From contig JAFAWR010000329.1 in assembly GCA_019241635.1 (NCBI GenBank), positions 1-64,000 on the forward strand: a DNA stretch of 64,000 nucleotides. The letters are read 5' to 3'. The notes under the pieces were generated by a model. The model was not told the origin of the DNA and did no database searches. It worked only from the letters and a program-made list of their open reading frames with translations. Shown in pieces: positions 26,079-36,570 of this stretch. The translations under genes and the position numbers were made by a program. The first letter of the stretch is position 1; every line of letters begins with the position of its first letter. Origin of the DNA: Solirubrobacterales bacterium. GTDB taxonomy: Bacteria; Actinomycetota; Thermoleophilia; Solirubrobacterales; Solirubrobacteraceae.

Positions 26079-28331
26079 ATGCGTGGGACCAAGTTCACAA
26101 TCGTCGTGACGCTGGCCGGGCTGCTCGCCGCCGCCTCCCCGGCGCTCGCCGCGACCCGCATCGGGGCGCGTCATCATGCGTCGCTCCAGACGCAGATCAC
26201 GACCACGATCGTGGTCAGCGCCGCCGCGCCCGCGACCCGGTCCAATCCGGCGCCGGCGCCGGCGCCGGGATCGGAGAAATGTCCGCCGGGCGTCACCCAG
26301 CGGAGCCTCTGCGAGGTGGTGCCGGCGGGCTCGGCGCTGAGCTCAGCCGGCCACAAGACGCCCGCGCCGACCCCACCGCCGGCGCCGCCGCGCTCCGTCA
26401 GCGCACCGGCCGCGACCCCCGCGATCAGCACGCCCGCAATGCCCAGCGGCGCGCTGGCCAACCTCCCGCCGCTCATCTCTCCGCTGCAGCGCTCAGCGCT
26501 CGACCTGCTCCTCGGGGTGTTCCCCGTCCCCCCGTTCCTGCTGCCGATCTACCACGCGGCGGCCGCCGACTACGGGGTGCCGTGGCAGGTGCTGGCCGCC
26601 ATCAACGAGATCGAAACCGATTACGGACGCAACCTGTCCACGAGCTCGGCCGGGGCCGTGGGGTGGATGCAGTTCCTTCCGTCGACGTGGGCCAGGTTCG
26701 GCGTCGACGCCGATGGTGACGGTGTCGCCAACCCTTACGACCCGGTTGACGCGATCTTCTCGGCGGCTCGCTACCTACGCGCGGCGGGCGCCTGGCACGA
26801 CCTGCCGAGCGCGATTTTCGCCTACAACCACGCGGCCTGGTACGTCAACTCGGTCGAGCTCCGTGCGCAGCTGCTCGGCCTCCTGCCGGGCCAGCTGGTC
26901 GACGTGCTGACCGGGCTGATGCAGGCGCGGTTCCCGATCGGGGGCCATCTGGGGCGCTACGCGAAGCAGTCGCCGGCGGCGAGCCGCCTCGCGGGCCAGC
27001 CCGCTGTCGTCCTGAGCGCCCCTCCGGGCGCACCGGTGATCGCCTCGGCCGATGGGCGGGTCATCTCCGTCGGGAGCGATCAACGGCGCGGGCGCTACGT
27101 GACGATCGAGGACTCTTACGGAGACAGGTTCACCTACGGTCAGCTCGGACGGGTCGAGCCTCTGTACCCAGTGGTGCGGCCGCGGGTCGCGTCGGCCCTG
27201 AGCGTCGCGGCGGCGCTGGCCGTCGGGCTCGTGACGAAGCCCAGGATTCCCGCCGCCACCAGGCTGCTCAGCTCGGCGGCGTCCGGGCATTCGCTCCCGG
27301 CGCGCGGCGCGGCTCGGACGGCGGCACGCCCCCGGGCGACTCCGTTCGTCCCGCTGGCCAAGGAACGCCTGTTTGCCGACCCATCCCGCCCCGCCTCCTA
27401 CGCGGCGGGGGGCATCATCCAGCTCCGCTCCGAGCTCGGCGCGTACCTGGGATTGGACGGGCTGTCGGCCTCCGGAGCACAGCCCGACTACTACTCGGAA
27501 ACGGTTCACCTGAGGCCCGGCGGGTTCGCGCTCGCGCCTCTGTCGCCCGGGTCGGTGGTCCTCGCCGGGACGATCCTCGGCCGCGTGGCCCGGCCCGCGC
27601 ACGGGCCGGGGAGGATCACGCTTCAGATCCGGCCCGCCGGGGCAAGCGCCCCGGTCGATCCCGGTCCGATCGTGTCCAGTTGGGAGGTGCTCGGCAAGCT
27701 GTCCGCGGGGCGGCCGTCGGCGGCCGGCGCGGCCCAGGCCGGGGCATACGGTTCGCCGAACCCGTGGGTCGGGCAGCTGCTCATGGCGCCCAGGGCGGAT
27801 CTGGAGCGATCGGTCCTGGTCGATTCGCGGGTGACGCTCGACGACTGCGGCCGTAGCGCGGTGAAGGCCGGAGCGGTTGATCGACGCGTCCTCGCGGTGA
27901 TCGAGTACCTCGCCTACGCCGGACTGAGCCCCGGAGTGTCGGGCCTGCCATGCCCGCGGGGACGGGCGCCCGGTCAGGCCCGCGACACCCGGTTCTTCAT
28001 CAACGAGATCGACCGGATTCCCGTGGCGGGACGGGGGCGGGCACGCGGGCTCGTCGACGTCACGGTCCGCCAACTCCTGGTCCTGCAGGGCGCCCTGCGG
28101 CCATCCCAAATCGTCAGCGCGCTCAGCTACCCCGGGAACCTCGAGACGATGGCCTGGCCCGGCCGGGCCACGCAGATCGAGGTCGACTTCGACCCGGTGG
28201 CGTCGGGGTCGCTCGCCTCGCTCGGCTCGCTCCCGAGTCTCTCGGGGGTGCTGGACACCACTCAGTGGAGGCTCCTGGTCCGCCGGCTGGTCCGGCTCGG
28301 CGGGGCCATCCCGACGCGGACCGTGCGATGA
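26079..28331 (+). CDS. Lytic transglycosylase with M23-like (LytM) segment
   Basis: LAAINEIETDYGRNLSTSSAGAVGWMQFLPSTWARFGVDADGDGVANPYDPVDAIFSAARYLRAAGAWHDLPSAIFAYNHAAWY; PVIASADGRVISVGSDQRRGRYVTIEDSYGDRFTYGQLG. Confidence 0.85.
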   Translation: MRGTKFTIVVTLAGLLAAASPALAATRIGARHHASLQTQITTTIVVSAAAPATRSNPAPAPAPGSEKCPPGVTQRSLCEVVPAGSALSSAGHKTPAPTPPPAPPRSVSAPAATPAISTPAMPSGALANLPPLISPLQRSALDLLLGVFPVPPFLLPIYHAAAADYGVPWQVLAAINEIETDYGRNLSTSSAGAVGWMQFLPSTWARFGVDADGDGVANPYDPVDAIFSAARYLRAAGAWHDLPSAIFAYNHAAWYVNSVELRAQLLGLLPGQLVDVLTGLMQARFPIGGHLGRYAKQSPAASRLAGQPAVVLSAPPGAPVIASADGRVISVGSDQRRGRYVTIEDSYGDRFTYGQLGRVEPLYPVVRPRVASALSVAAALAVGLVTKPRIPAATRLLSSAASGHSLPARGAARTAARPRATPFVPLAKERLFADPSRPASYAAGGIIQLRSELGAYLGLDGLSASGAQPDYYSETVHLRPGGFALAPLSPGSVVLAGTILGRVARPAHGPGRITLQIRPAGASAPVDPGPIVSSWEVLGKLSAGRPSAAGAAQAGAYGSPNPWVGQLLMAPRADLERSVLVDSRVTLDDCGRSAVKAGAVDRRVLAVIEYLAYAGLSPGVSGLPCPRGRAPGQARDTRFFINEIDRIPVAGRGRARGLVDVTVRQLLVLQGALRPSQIVSALSYPGNLETMAWPGRATQIEVDFDPVASGSLASLGSLPSLSGVLDTTQWRLLVRRLVRLGGAIPTRTVR

Positions 28332-30397
28332 GACCCCCGATGGGCAAGCTCGCCGGGGCCGTCCTGATCGCGGCCCTGACCGGCGCCTCGCCGGCCGCCG
28401 CGGCGCTCACTCCGCCCCAGATGCACACGGTGGCGGGTGGTGGCAGCTGCTCCGCGGCCGCGCCGGCAGCCCTCTCCGGGGGCTCGTGCGACGGCGTCGC
28501 GGCGACTTCCGTGGCGATCGGGGAGCCCGGCGACGTCGCTGCGCTCCCCGGCGGAGGGTTCCTGTACGTCGACTCGGCCGGGCCGACCCCGGGGTACGAG
28601 TTCGTGCGCGAGGTCTCGAAGAGCGGGAAGGTCTTCACCGTCGCCGGCGACGGCACCGACACTGACGCCCCGGATGGCACGCTCGCGGTGGAGTCCGGGC
28701 TCGACGGACCCGTGGCGGTCGCGCCGCTGGCCGACGGCGGGTTCCTAATCACCGAGAAATACGGCTCGGTGATCCGGATGGTCTCGCCCGGGACGCCGGC
28801 CACGGCGACGATCACCACGATCGCCGGCACCGGCACCCCCGGCTTCAACGGCGACGGGCCCGCGACATCGGCGAAACTGAACGCGCCGACCGACGCCCAG
28901 CCGCTAGCCGACGGCCGTGTGTTGATCGCCGACGCCGGCAACGGCCTGATCCGGGTGCTCTCCGCCGCTGCCCCCGGAGCCACGATCGCCACGATCGGCG
29001 GCGGCGGCTCGTGCGACGACGTCACCGGCCCGTGCGACGGGATGGCGGCCGACGCGGTGAAGCTGTCCGATCCGGTCTCCGTCTCGCCGATCCAAGGCGG
29101 CGCCGGCGGCTACCTGATCGCCGAGGACGCGGCTCACGGAGCCAACGCGATACGCGAGGTATCGCAGCCCTCAGCCGCGGGGACCTTCGCGACGGTGGCC
29201 GGAGTGCCCGGCGCTGGGCCCGGCTACGGCGGCGACGGCGGACCCGCCGTGTTCGCCCAGCTCGACAACCCGCAGCGGGTGATGAGCACGCCGGGCGGCG
29301 GCTTCCTGATCGCCGACAAGGACAACAACCGAGTGCGGGCGGTCTCCCCGGCGGGGATCATCACGACGATCGCCGGCGACGGCACGCCCACGTATGCGGG
29401 CGACGGTGGACCCGCCACCGGGGCGTCGCTCTTCGGGCCGGTCGGCGTATCGCCGACCAGCGACGGGGGACTGCTGATCGCCGACGCCTCCGATCCGGCC
29501 ATTCGCGAGGTGACCAACCCGCCGACCACGATAATCACCACGACGCCTTCGAGCCCCAACGGCACCAACCAGTGGTTCATCGGAACCGTGCAGGCCAAGG
29601 TCTCGGCCGGCTCCGGCACCTCGACCAGCTGCGACCTCGACCTCACCACCGCGCCCACCGTCTACGACGAGCTGGACTCGCCGTGTGCATTCTCGGGCTC
29701 CGGCGCGACGATCAGCGGCAACGGGGTGCACGTGCTGTGGGCGGCCAGCATCAACTCGTTCGGCGACAAGGAGACACCGGTGAGCTTCACGATCGGCATC
29801 GACTCGACCCCGCCGGCGATGCGCTGCGAGAGACCGCTGAAGTTCGCCGCGGGGTCCCAGCATGAGCGAGTGAGGGCGACGGTCAGCGACGCTGTCTCGG
29901 GGCCACGGCGGCCCGTCGTGTCCGCCGCCGCGGACACCAGGAACATCGGTCGTCACACGGTCACCCTGGTGGGCGCGAACAACGCCGGCATCTCGACACT
30001 CGTGCACTGCCAGTATGCCGTGGTGGCGGCGGCGCTCCGACCGACCCCCGCGATGGGCTGGGCGTTCACGCCGGTCGGGGCGGCCACGGACGTGAGGCGG
30101 CTCCTGGTGCGCGACGTGCCGGCCCGGGCCAGCGTCGAGGTGAGCTGTGCCGGCACGGGCTGTCCGTTCTCGTCGCTCACGAAAGACTCGCGCCGTCGCC
30201 ACGGGAGATACTCGATCGACCTCGCGGCAGCGTTCTCGGGCGCGCGCCTCGCGGCCGGGGCCCAGCTCACCGTGCGCGTGTCGGAGCGGAACACGGTGAG
30301 CCGAGTCTGGATGTTCACGATCCGGGGCGGACATCCGCCGGCGCAGCGAGTCGGGTGCGTGTCGCCCGGATCAACCGGCCCACCCCAGCGTTGCTGA
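28328..30397 (+). CDS. Secreted NHL-repeat protein
   Basis: ATGA overlap with the previous gene; repeats ITTIAGTGTPGFNGDGPATSAKLNAPTDAQPLADGRVLIADAGNGLIRV, ITTIAGDGTPTYAGDGGPATGASLFGPVGVSPTSDGGLLIADASD. Confidence 0.8.
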   Translation: MRPPMGKLAGAVLIAALTGASPAAAALTPPQMHTVAGGGSCSAAAPAALSGGSCDGVAATSVAIGEPGDVAALPGGGFLYVDSAGPTPGYEFVREVSKSGKVFTVAGDGTDTDAPDGTLAVESGLDGPVAVAPLADGGFLITEKYGSVIRMVSPGTPATATITTIAGTGTPGFNGDGPATSAKLNAPTDAQPLADGRVLIADAGNGLIRVLSAAAPGATIATIGGGGSCDDVTGPCDGMAADAVKLSDPVSVSPIQGGAGGYLIAEDAAHGANAIREVSQPSAAGTFATVAGVPGAGPGYGGDGGPAVFAQLDNPQRVMSTPGGGFLIADKDNNRVRAVSPAGIITTIAGDGTPTYAGDGGPATGASLFGPVGVSPTSDGGLLIADASDPAIREVTNPPTTIITTTPSSPNGTNQWFIGTVQAKVSAGSGTSTSCDLDLTTAPTVYDELDSPCAFSGSGATISGNGVHVLWAASINSFGDKETPVSFTIGIDSTPPAMRCERPLKFAAGSQHERVRATVSDAVSGPRRPVVSAAADTRNIGRHTVTLVGANNAGISTLVHCQYAVVAAALRPTPAMGWAFTPVGAATDVRRLLVRDVPARASVEVSCAGTGCPFSSLTKDSRRRHGRYSIDLAAAFSGARLAAGAQLTVRVSERNTVSRVWMFTIRGGHPPAQRVGCVSPGSTGPPQRC

Positions 30398-30572
30398 GAG
30401 CTACAGCGCGGAGTCGAGCAGCTCGGCGCGCTGGTGCTCGGCCGGCGCACCGCAGGCGAACACGATCAGGTCTGCGCTCAAGCCTCGGGCGGATCTGGTC
30501 GATAACCCAGTTGAAACGACCTTCCGAGCGCCAACGGCGCTCCGTCACCGCCGCTATGGAGGCCCCGCCGCA

Positions 30573-30899
30573 ATGAGCGTCACCGACCAGCTGAACGAGT
30601 CCCTGAACGGGAGCAACAACGAGCCGCGGCTCGTCCTCGACCTCGACCTGATCGAGGCGCAGGCGCTGCGCGCGTGGTTGCTCGAGACCGAGCTCAACGG
30701 CCTGAGCGCGCAGGACACCCCGGTGGTGAGCACGGCCCTGGCCAAGCTCGGCCGTGCGGTCGACACCGCGCAGGCCACGGTCAACATCCGTCGCGAGTTC
30801 CAGCAGGCCGGCGTCAACCTGGCGCATTGGTCCGACGAGCAGGTGCTCGAGCTGGGCCGCCGCATCGCCGAGGCAGCTCGGCCCATCCTCCAGGGCTGA
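30573..30899 (+). CDS. Hypothetical small protein
   Basis: 108-aa ORF MSVTDQLNESLNGSNNEPRLVLDLDLIEAQALRAWLLETE... Confidence 0.55.
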   Translation: MSVTDQLNESLNGSNNEPRLVLDLDLIEAQALRAWLLETELNGLSAQDTPVVSTALAKLGRAVDTAQATVNIRREFQQAGVNLAHWSDEQVLELGRRIAEAARPILQG

Positions 30900-30935
30900 G
30901 CCGCACCGTCCACGGGTAGCCCGGGGTCGGTCCCC

Positions 30936-32069
30936 ATGCCACTGCTGATCGGGTTCATCAGCGGCGCGATCATCGGCGCCGTGGTCATGCTGCTGATCCT
31001 CGGCCGCTCGTCTGGGGCGGCCGGCGAGGCGCCGGTAAGCGCCGAGACGGTTCTCGATCCGGTCACCGGCCTGGCCACCCACGACCGGCTCCTGGCTGAC
31101 ATCGGCCGCGAGCTGGCCGGCGGCCGCGAGGTGACGCTGTACCTGTTTGCGCTCGACGGCTTCAAGGACTACAACGACGCCTACGGCGATCAGTGCGGGG
31201 ACGCGCTACTCGGCTGGCTGGGCCGCAAGCTGCGCGACGCGGTCGGCTCCTACGGCACCGCCTACCGCATGCGCGGCGGCAGCTTCGCGCTGCTCGCGGT
31301 GGGGTCCGAGCGGTTCACCAACGCCCTGTGTGCGTCGGCGGCCAGCGCGCTGGGCGAGAGTGGGGACGGGTTCCAGATCTCCTGCGACGTGGGCAGCGCC
31401 AGTCTCCCGGGCGAGACCGTGCTTGCGCGCGAGGCGCTTGAGCTGGCCGCCCGCCGGGCCAGCAAGGCGGCCGGCGAGCGCCACGTGAAGTCCGGGCGCC
31501 GGGCTCCGGCCGACGCCATCGAGGCGCTGCGGCTGGTGCGGTCTCGCCAGGACGTCGGGGCGCTGGCCGTGGCCATCGCGCGGAAGCTGGACCTCCCCGA
31601 GGACGAAATCGCGCATGTTCTGAACGCCATGCACTTCTGCGACGTTGGCAACGTCGCGGTGCCGCGGACGGTGCTCGGCTACCCGGGCGAGATCACCGGG
31701 CCGGAGTGGCAGTTCATCCACCTTCACACGCTCGTCGGCGAACGGCTCCTGGCGGGTCCCCTCGGGATGGAGCCCGTGGCCAGTCTGGTTCGTCACAGCC
31801 ACGAGCGCTGGGACGGCTCCGGCTATCCCGACGGACTCGCGGGTCAGGCGATCCCACTGGGGTCGCGCATCGTGTTCGCGTGCAGTGCCTTCCACGACAT
31901 GACCTCGGACCGCCCGCATCGTGCCGGTCTCGAGCCGGCTGACGCGTTGGCCCAGCTCGAGCGCGGCGCCGGCAGCCAGTTCGACCCGGACGTCGTGCGA
32001 GTGTTCGGCCAGGAGTTCCTCGGCGCGGCGGACGAGCCGGTGCTCGAGGAAGCTGCCGAGCAGCTCTAG
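30936..32069 (+). CDS. Degenerate GGDEF plus HD-GYP-like protein
   Basis: [56 protein letters not shown]...[13 protein letters not shown] and [20 protein letters not shown]...[30 protein letters not shown]. Confidence 0.78.
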   Translation: MPLLIGFISGAIIGAVVMLLILGRSSGAAGEAPVSAETVLDPVTGLATHDRLLADIGRELAGGREVTLYLFALDGFKDYNDAYGDQCGDALLGWLGRKLRDAVGSYGTAYRMRGGSFALLAVGSERFTNALCASAASALGESGDGFQISCDVGSASLPGETVLAREALELAARRASKAAGERHVKSGRRAPADAIEALRLVRSRQDVGALAVAIARKLDLPEDEIAHVLNAMHFCDVGNVAVPRTVLGYPGEITGPEWQFIHLHTLVGERLLAGPLGMEPVASLVRHSHERWDGSGYPDGLAGQAIPLGSRIVFACSAFHDMTSDRPHRAGLEPADALAQLERGAGSQFDPDVVRVFGQEFLGAADEPVLEEAAEQL

Positions 32070-32133
32070 CCAACCAGACCGCGGTCACACGCGGGTCACT
32101 CGGGCGCGGCCGGGCGTGGCTAGGCTCGCGGCC

Positions 32134-33156
32134 GTGCCCATCCGTCGTGCGCTGATAACCGGCATCACCGGCCAGGACGGTTCCTATCTCGCCGAGCTCC
32201 TGCTCGAGCGCGGTTACGAGGTGCACGGGCTCGTGCGCCGCTCGTCCTCGGAGCACTTCGAACGCATCGAGCATCTCCGCCACCGCATCCGTCTGCACCA
32301 GGCCGACCTGCTCGATCAGCGCTCGCTGTTCGATGCGCTCCGCGAGGCGCGGCCAACCGAGATCTACAACCTCGCCGCGATGTCGTTCGTCGCGGTGTCG
32401 TGGATCCAACCGACGTTGACCGCGGAGTTCACCGGCGTGGGGGTGACCCGGATGCTCGAGGCCGTGCGCGACGCCTGTCCCGAGGCACGCTTCTATCAGG
32501 CCTCCTCGAGTGAGATGTTCGGCAACGTCCGTGAGGTGCCTCAGAACGAGCTGACCGCGTTCTACCCCCGCTCGCCCTACGGGGTCGCGAAGGCGTACGG
32601 CCACTTCATCACCGTGAACTATCGCGAGTCCTACGATCTGCACGCGACGAGTGGGATCCTGTTCAACCACGAGAGTCCCCGGCGCGGACTCGAGTTCGTG
32701 ACCCGCAAGATCACCTCGCACGCCGCGGCCATCCGGCTCGGCCTGGTCGACCAGCTGGAGCTCGGCAACCTCGACGCCGAACGCGACTGGGGATACGCGC
32801 GGGACTACGTCCAGGCGATGTGGATGATGCTCCAGCAACCCGAGCCGCAGGACTACGTGATCGCCACCGGCGTCGCCCACTCGGTCCGGGACTGCCTCGA
32901 GATCGCCTTCGACCACGCCGGCGTCGAGATCGACGGACACGTGGTGATCAACGACGCCCTCAAGCGCCCGGCCGAGGTCGACCACCTGATCGGCGACGCC
33001 TCCAAGGCCAAGCGGGACCTCGGATGGGAGCCGGCGACGAGTTTTGAGGAACTGATTCGGCTGATGGTGGACGCCGACTACGAGCTGCTCAGCCGGGAGC
33101 CATCCGCCGCGGGGCTGCGCGGCGGCGCCCGCGCGCTCGCGCTGCCACGCTTCTAG
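32134..33156 (+). CDS. gmd: GDP-mannose 4,6-dehydratase
   Basis: [33 protein letters not shown]...[75 protein letters not shown]. Confidence 0.92.
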   Translation: MPIRRALITGITGQDGSYLAELLLERGYEVHGLVRRSSSEHFERIEHLRHRIRLHQADLLDQRSLFDALREARPTEIYNLAAMSFVAVSWIQPTLTAEFTGVGVTRMLEAVRDACPEARFYQASSSEMFGNVREVPQNELTAFYPRSPYGVAKAYGHFITVNYRESYDLHATSGILFNHESPRRGLEFVTRKITSHAAAIRLGLVDQLELGNLDAERDWGYARDYVQAMWMMLQQPEPQDYVIATGVAHSVRDCLEIAFDHAGVEIDGHVVINDALKRPAEVDHLIGDASKAKRDLGWEPATSFEELIRLMVDADYELLSREPSAAGLRGGARALALPRF

Positions 33157-33158
33157 GC

Positions 33159-34217
33159 GTGGCCGCCCGCCCTACTCACCCGCCTCGAGCGCTCGTCACC
33201 GGATTGAGCGGACAGGACGGCTCGTTCCTCGCCGAGCTGCTGCTCGACCGCGGTTACCAGGTGATCGGCCTGGCCCGCTCAGAAGCGCTTGGATGGGCGC
33301 AGCACCTGGCGGGACGAGTCGAGATCGTGCCGGGCGATCTCCTCGATCCGGGCAGCCTCGAGGCCGCGGTTCTGAGCACGCGACCCGACGAGCTCTACCA
33401 CCTCGCCGGACCGTCGTACGTCCCGGAATCCTGGATCGATCCGGGCCGTACGTTCGCCGCCATCGCGGTCGCTTCGGCCACGCTCCTGGCCGCGGTGCGT
33501 GATCACACGCCCGGCACGCGGGTGTGTGTGGCGGGCTCGGCGGCGATGTTCGGGGACACGCCGACCATCCCCCAGCGCGAGGACACCCCGTGCCGGCCGC
33601 GGACGCCTTACGGCACCGCCAAGCTGGCCGCTCACCAGCTCACGGGCCAGATCCGCGCCCACTCGGGCGTGTTCGCCTGCTCGGCCATCCTGTGCAACCA
33701 CGAGTCCGAGCGGCGCCCCGAAGCCTTCGTATCCCGCAAGCTCACGCGCGCGGCGGCCGCGATCAAACGCGGGCTGGCCGACCACGTCGAGGTCGGCGAT
33801 CTGTCGAGCGTTCGCGACTGGTCCTTCGCGGGCGACATCGTGCGCGGAATGTGGCTCATGCTCCAGCAGGACGAGCCCGACGATTACATCCTGGCCAGTG
33901 GCGAGGGACACAAGGTGGCCGAGCTGGCCAAGCTGGCGTTCGGCGCGGTAGGGCTGGTGGCCGACGACTACGTGCGGGTTAACGCGGACGGGTTGAGCCG
34001 TCCGCCCGAGGGCACGCCGCCGGTCGGCGATCCGAGCAAGGCGCGCGCGCGCCTGGGGTGGCGGCCGGAGGTGTCCTTCGAGGCGCTCATCGAGCGCATG
34101 GTCCAGGCCGACCTGAGAGAGCTACGGGAGCGGCGCGACCTGCGCCATCTGTCGGCTGTCGACGGCGGACTCACGGCTCGTGACCCGGCTCGATCCGCTT
34201 GGCCCGGCGGAAGGTGA
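33159..34217 (+). CDS. GDP-mannose 4,6-dehydratase-like NAD-dependent epimerase/dehydratase
   Basis: ALVTGLSGQDGSFLAELLLDRGYQVIGLAR...FGDTPTIPQREDTPCRPRTPYGTAKLAAHQ...NHESERRPEAFVSRKLT; divergent tandem paralogue of gmd. Confidence 0.85.
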   Translation: MAARPTHPPRALVTGLSGQDGSFLAELLLDRGYQVIGLARSEALGWAQHLAGRVEIVPGDLLDPGSLEAAVLSTRPDELYHLAGPSYVPESWIDPGRTFAAIAVASATLLAAVRDHTPGTRVCVAGSAAMFGDTPTIPQREDTPCRPRTPYGTAKLAAHQLTGQIRAHSGVFACSAILCNHESERRPEAFVSRKLTRAAAAIKRGLADHVEVGDLSSVRDWSFAGDIVRGMWLMLQQDEPDDYILASGEGHKVAELAKLAFGAVGLVADDYVRVNADGLSRPPEGTPPVGDPSKARARLGWRPEVSFEALIERMVQADLRELRERRDLRHLSAVDGGLTARDPARSAWPGGR

Positions 34218-34656
34218 GCGGGTCTTCCGATTGGTGGGTCTCGCCCTCGATCGGCTCGAGCAGGAACCCGGTGTGATCGCCGAACGGGATGCGCTCGAGC
34301 ACGCCGCCGGCGAACCAGTCGGTCAGTTCGGCGAGCACGGGGGCTCCGCCGGGACCAGGCCGCCACTCGCAGCGGGCGAACTTGTCGATCTCATCCCCGG
34401 TCTCGCCGCCGAACAGCTCCGCCAGATCCTCGGCCTGCTCGGGAACGAAGTGGACGACGAGCACCTCGGCGCCTGAGCAGGCCACCCGATAGGTCCGGTT
34501 CTTGACCGACAGGCCGACCAGGAACCGCGGCGGGTGGATCGAGACCTGCGAGGCGAAGCCGACCAGGCAGCCGGCGCGCTCCCCCTTGGAGGCGACGGTG
34601 ACGATCAGCAGCGAGTAGTCGAGCCGGCCCATCAGGCGCTGGAAGTCGTCGGGCAT
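34171..34656 (-). CDS. Flavin reductase-like domain protein
   Basis: YSLLIVTVASKGERAGCLVGFASQVSIHPPRFLVGLSVKNRTYRVA...FGGETGDEIDKF; convergent overlap with the preceding gene's 3' end. Confidence 0.8.
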   Translation of the reverse strand: MPDDFQRLMGRLDYSLLIVTVASKGERAGCLVGFASQVSIHPPRFLVGLSVKNRTYRVACSGAEVLVVHFVPEQAEDLAELFGGETGDEIDKFARCEWRPGPGGAPVLAELTDWFAGGVLERIPFGDHTGFLLEPIEGETHQSEDPLTFRRAKRIEPGHEP

Positions 34657-34719
34657 CGGGTTGGTGCTACCCGGGAGCGGCCGGGTTACCGGTCGCGATC
34701 ACCGGGTAAGCCGCGGAAC

Positions 34720-35616
34720 GTGACCGGTTCCGACGCCCCTCGCCGCCAGCTCACCCCGCTCGAGCCGCTCGTCCGGGCGGTCGAGTCCGCCGAATTCCTC
34801 GATCCGGCGGCGGAGTGGGTCGGCAAGAATGTGCGCGGCCTCATCTCGGGCGGAGCCCTCAAGGATGCGCTCAGCGGCACCTGGCTCGGCCATGCCCTGC
34901 ATCCGATGCTGACCGACGTGGTGATCGGCGCGTTCACCGGCGCCTCGCTGCTCGACCTGCTCGCGCCGGACGCCGACGGGGTGGCCAGCGAGCGGCTGAT
35001 CGCGCTCGGGCTGGTCGCCTACGCCCCCACCGCGGCGGCCGGGATCAACGACTGGGCCGACTCGGAGGCCGTCGACGACACCGTCCGGCGGGCCGGCCTG
35101 GTCCATGCCGCCTGCAACGGAGTCGGCGCGACGCTCTACGCGGCATCGCTGAGCGCCCGCCGGCGCGGCGCCCGGGGGCGCGGCGCGGTGCTCGGCCTCG
35201 CCGGGATGGCGGTGATGAGCGCGGGCGGCTACCTCGGCGGCCACCTCTCGCTGAGCAAGGGCGTTGGCCCTAACCAGACCGTTTTCGATCCCGGCCCGAC
35301 CGACTGGACCCCGGCCGCCGATGCCACGGTGCTCCCCGACGGCCGCCCGACGCGGGTGGTGGTCGATGACACGCCCGTTTTGCTCGTGCGCGACGGCGAG
35401 TTGATCTTCGCCATCCACGACCGCTGCTCGCACCGGGGCTGCTCGCTCAGCGAGGGCGAGCTCAAGGGCTCGGAGATCGTGTGCGGGTGCCACGGCTCAC
35501 GGTTCGATCTGCGCAACGGCGCGCTGCTCGGTGGCCCGGCCACCTCGGCGCAGCCGGCCTTCCAGGTTCGGGTCGAGAACGGCGTCGTGCAGGTGCGCCG
35601 GCTTCAGCCGGCCTGA
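34720..35616 (+). CDS. DUF2231-like membrane protein with C-terminal Rieske [2Fe-2S] domain
   Basis: GTWLGHALHPMLTDVVIGAFTGASLLDL...; Rieske motifs CSHRGCSLSEG and CGCHGSRFDLRNGALLGGPA. Confidence 0.82.
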   Translation: MTGSDAPRRQLTPLEPLVRAVESAEFLDPAAEWVGKNVRGLISGGALKDALSGTWLGHALHPMLTDVVIGAFTGASLLDLLAPDADGVASERLIALGLVAYAPTAAAGINDWADSEAVDDTVRRAGLVHAACNGVGATLYAASLSARRRGARGRGAVLGLAGMAVMSAGGYLGGHLSLSKGVGPNQTVFDPGPTDWTPAADATVLPDGRPTRVVVDDTPVLLVRDGELIFAIHDRCSHRGCSLSEGELKGSEIVCGCHGSRFDLRNGALLGGPATSAQPAFQVRVENGVVQVRRLQPA

Positions 35617-35624
35617 TCCGGCCG

Positions 35625-36371
35625 TCAGGCGACGGTCAGGACCAAAGGGTCGCCGGCTTCGGAGACCATGATCGTGTGCTCCTCATGGGCCGACGGGGCG
35701 CGGTCCGCGGTCCGGATCGTCCAGCCATCCCGCTCGAGCACGATGCGCGGCCGCCCGGCGGTCAGCATCGGCTCGATCGTGAACACCAAACCCGGGGTGA
35801 GCCGCGTCTTCGCTTCCGGCGCGGCCCAGTTGAACACGATCGGGTCCTCGTGCATGGCGTATCCGATCCCGTGGCCGGTCAGCTCGCGCAGCACCGTGAA
35901 CCCGCGCCGGCGCGCCTCCCGCTCGATCGCGGCCCCGACGTCGCGGAGCGAGGCCCCCGGTTGCGCCGCCCGGATGCCCTCGGCGAGCGCGGCCCGGGTG
36001 GCCTTGATCAGGCGCCGGCGCGGAGCGTTGACGTTCCCGACCGGCACGGTGACCGCGGCGTCGGCGTGGTAGCCGCCGAGCTCGGCCGCGACGTCGAGCG
36101 TGACGAGCTCCCCGGGGCGGAGGATCCGGTCCCCGGGCACGCCGTGGACCACCTCCTCGTCGACCGAGATGCAGACCGATCCGGGATAGGCGTAGGTCAG
36201 GATCGGCCCCGAGCGAGCCCCGTGGCGGGCAAACGTCTCGGCGGCCAGCCGGTCCAGTTCGAGCGTGCTCACGCCCGGCGCCACCGCGCCGCGCAGGACG
36301 CGCAGCGTCTGCGCCACGAGTTCTCCGGCCCGTTTCAAGCCGCGCAGCTGCTCGGGCGAGTCGACGGACAT
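35625..36371 (-). CDS. map: Methionine aminopeptidase, type I
   Basis: VHGVPGDRILRPGELVTLDVAAELGGYHADAAVTVPVG...LTGHGIGYAMHEDPIVFNW...GLVFTIEPML. Confidence 0.93.
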   Translation of the reverse strand: MSVDSPEQLRGLKRAGELVAQTLRVLRGAVAPGVSTLELDRLAAETFARHGARSGPILTYAYPGSVCISVDEEVVHGVPGDRILRPGELVTLDVAAELGGYHADAAVTVPVGNVNAPRRRLIKATRAALAEGIRAAQPGASLRDVGAAIEREARRRGFTVLRELTGHGIGYAMHEDPIVFNWAAPEAKTRLTPGLVFTIEPMLTAGRPRIVLERDGWTIRTADRAPSAHEEHTIMVSEAGDPLVLTVA

Positions 36372-36570
36372 GGAGACAGCTTACGCGCGGTCACGAGAGG
36401 CGATTCGGCAGTCCGGCGGCGGCCGTGGCGGGCCGCCGCCGCTTGCCGGGCACGAGGGGGGCTTCGCGCCTGTGCGACTAAAGACGCAGCCGGGGCTGAT
36501 TTCTTCCCGGCGCTCGCGGTAGGATTCCCGCGCCCGTCCAGCCCGTCGGAAACCGAAACCGTCTGCACTA

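Noticed and set aside
34171-34217. Convergent 47-nt overlap of two genes as a functional antisense locus
   Set aside because: Short 3' overlaps are common in dense genomes; the plus-strand gene's tail is low-information and nothing else suggests regulation.
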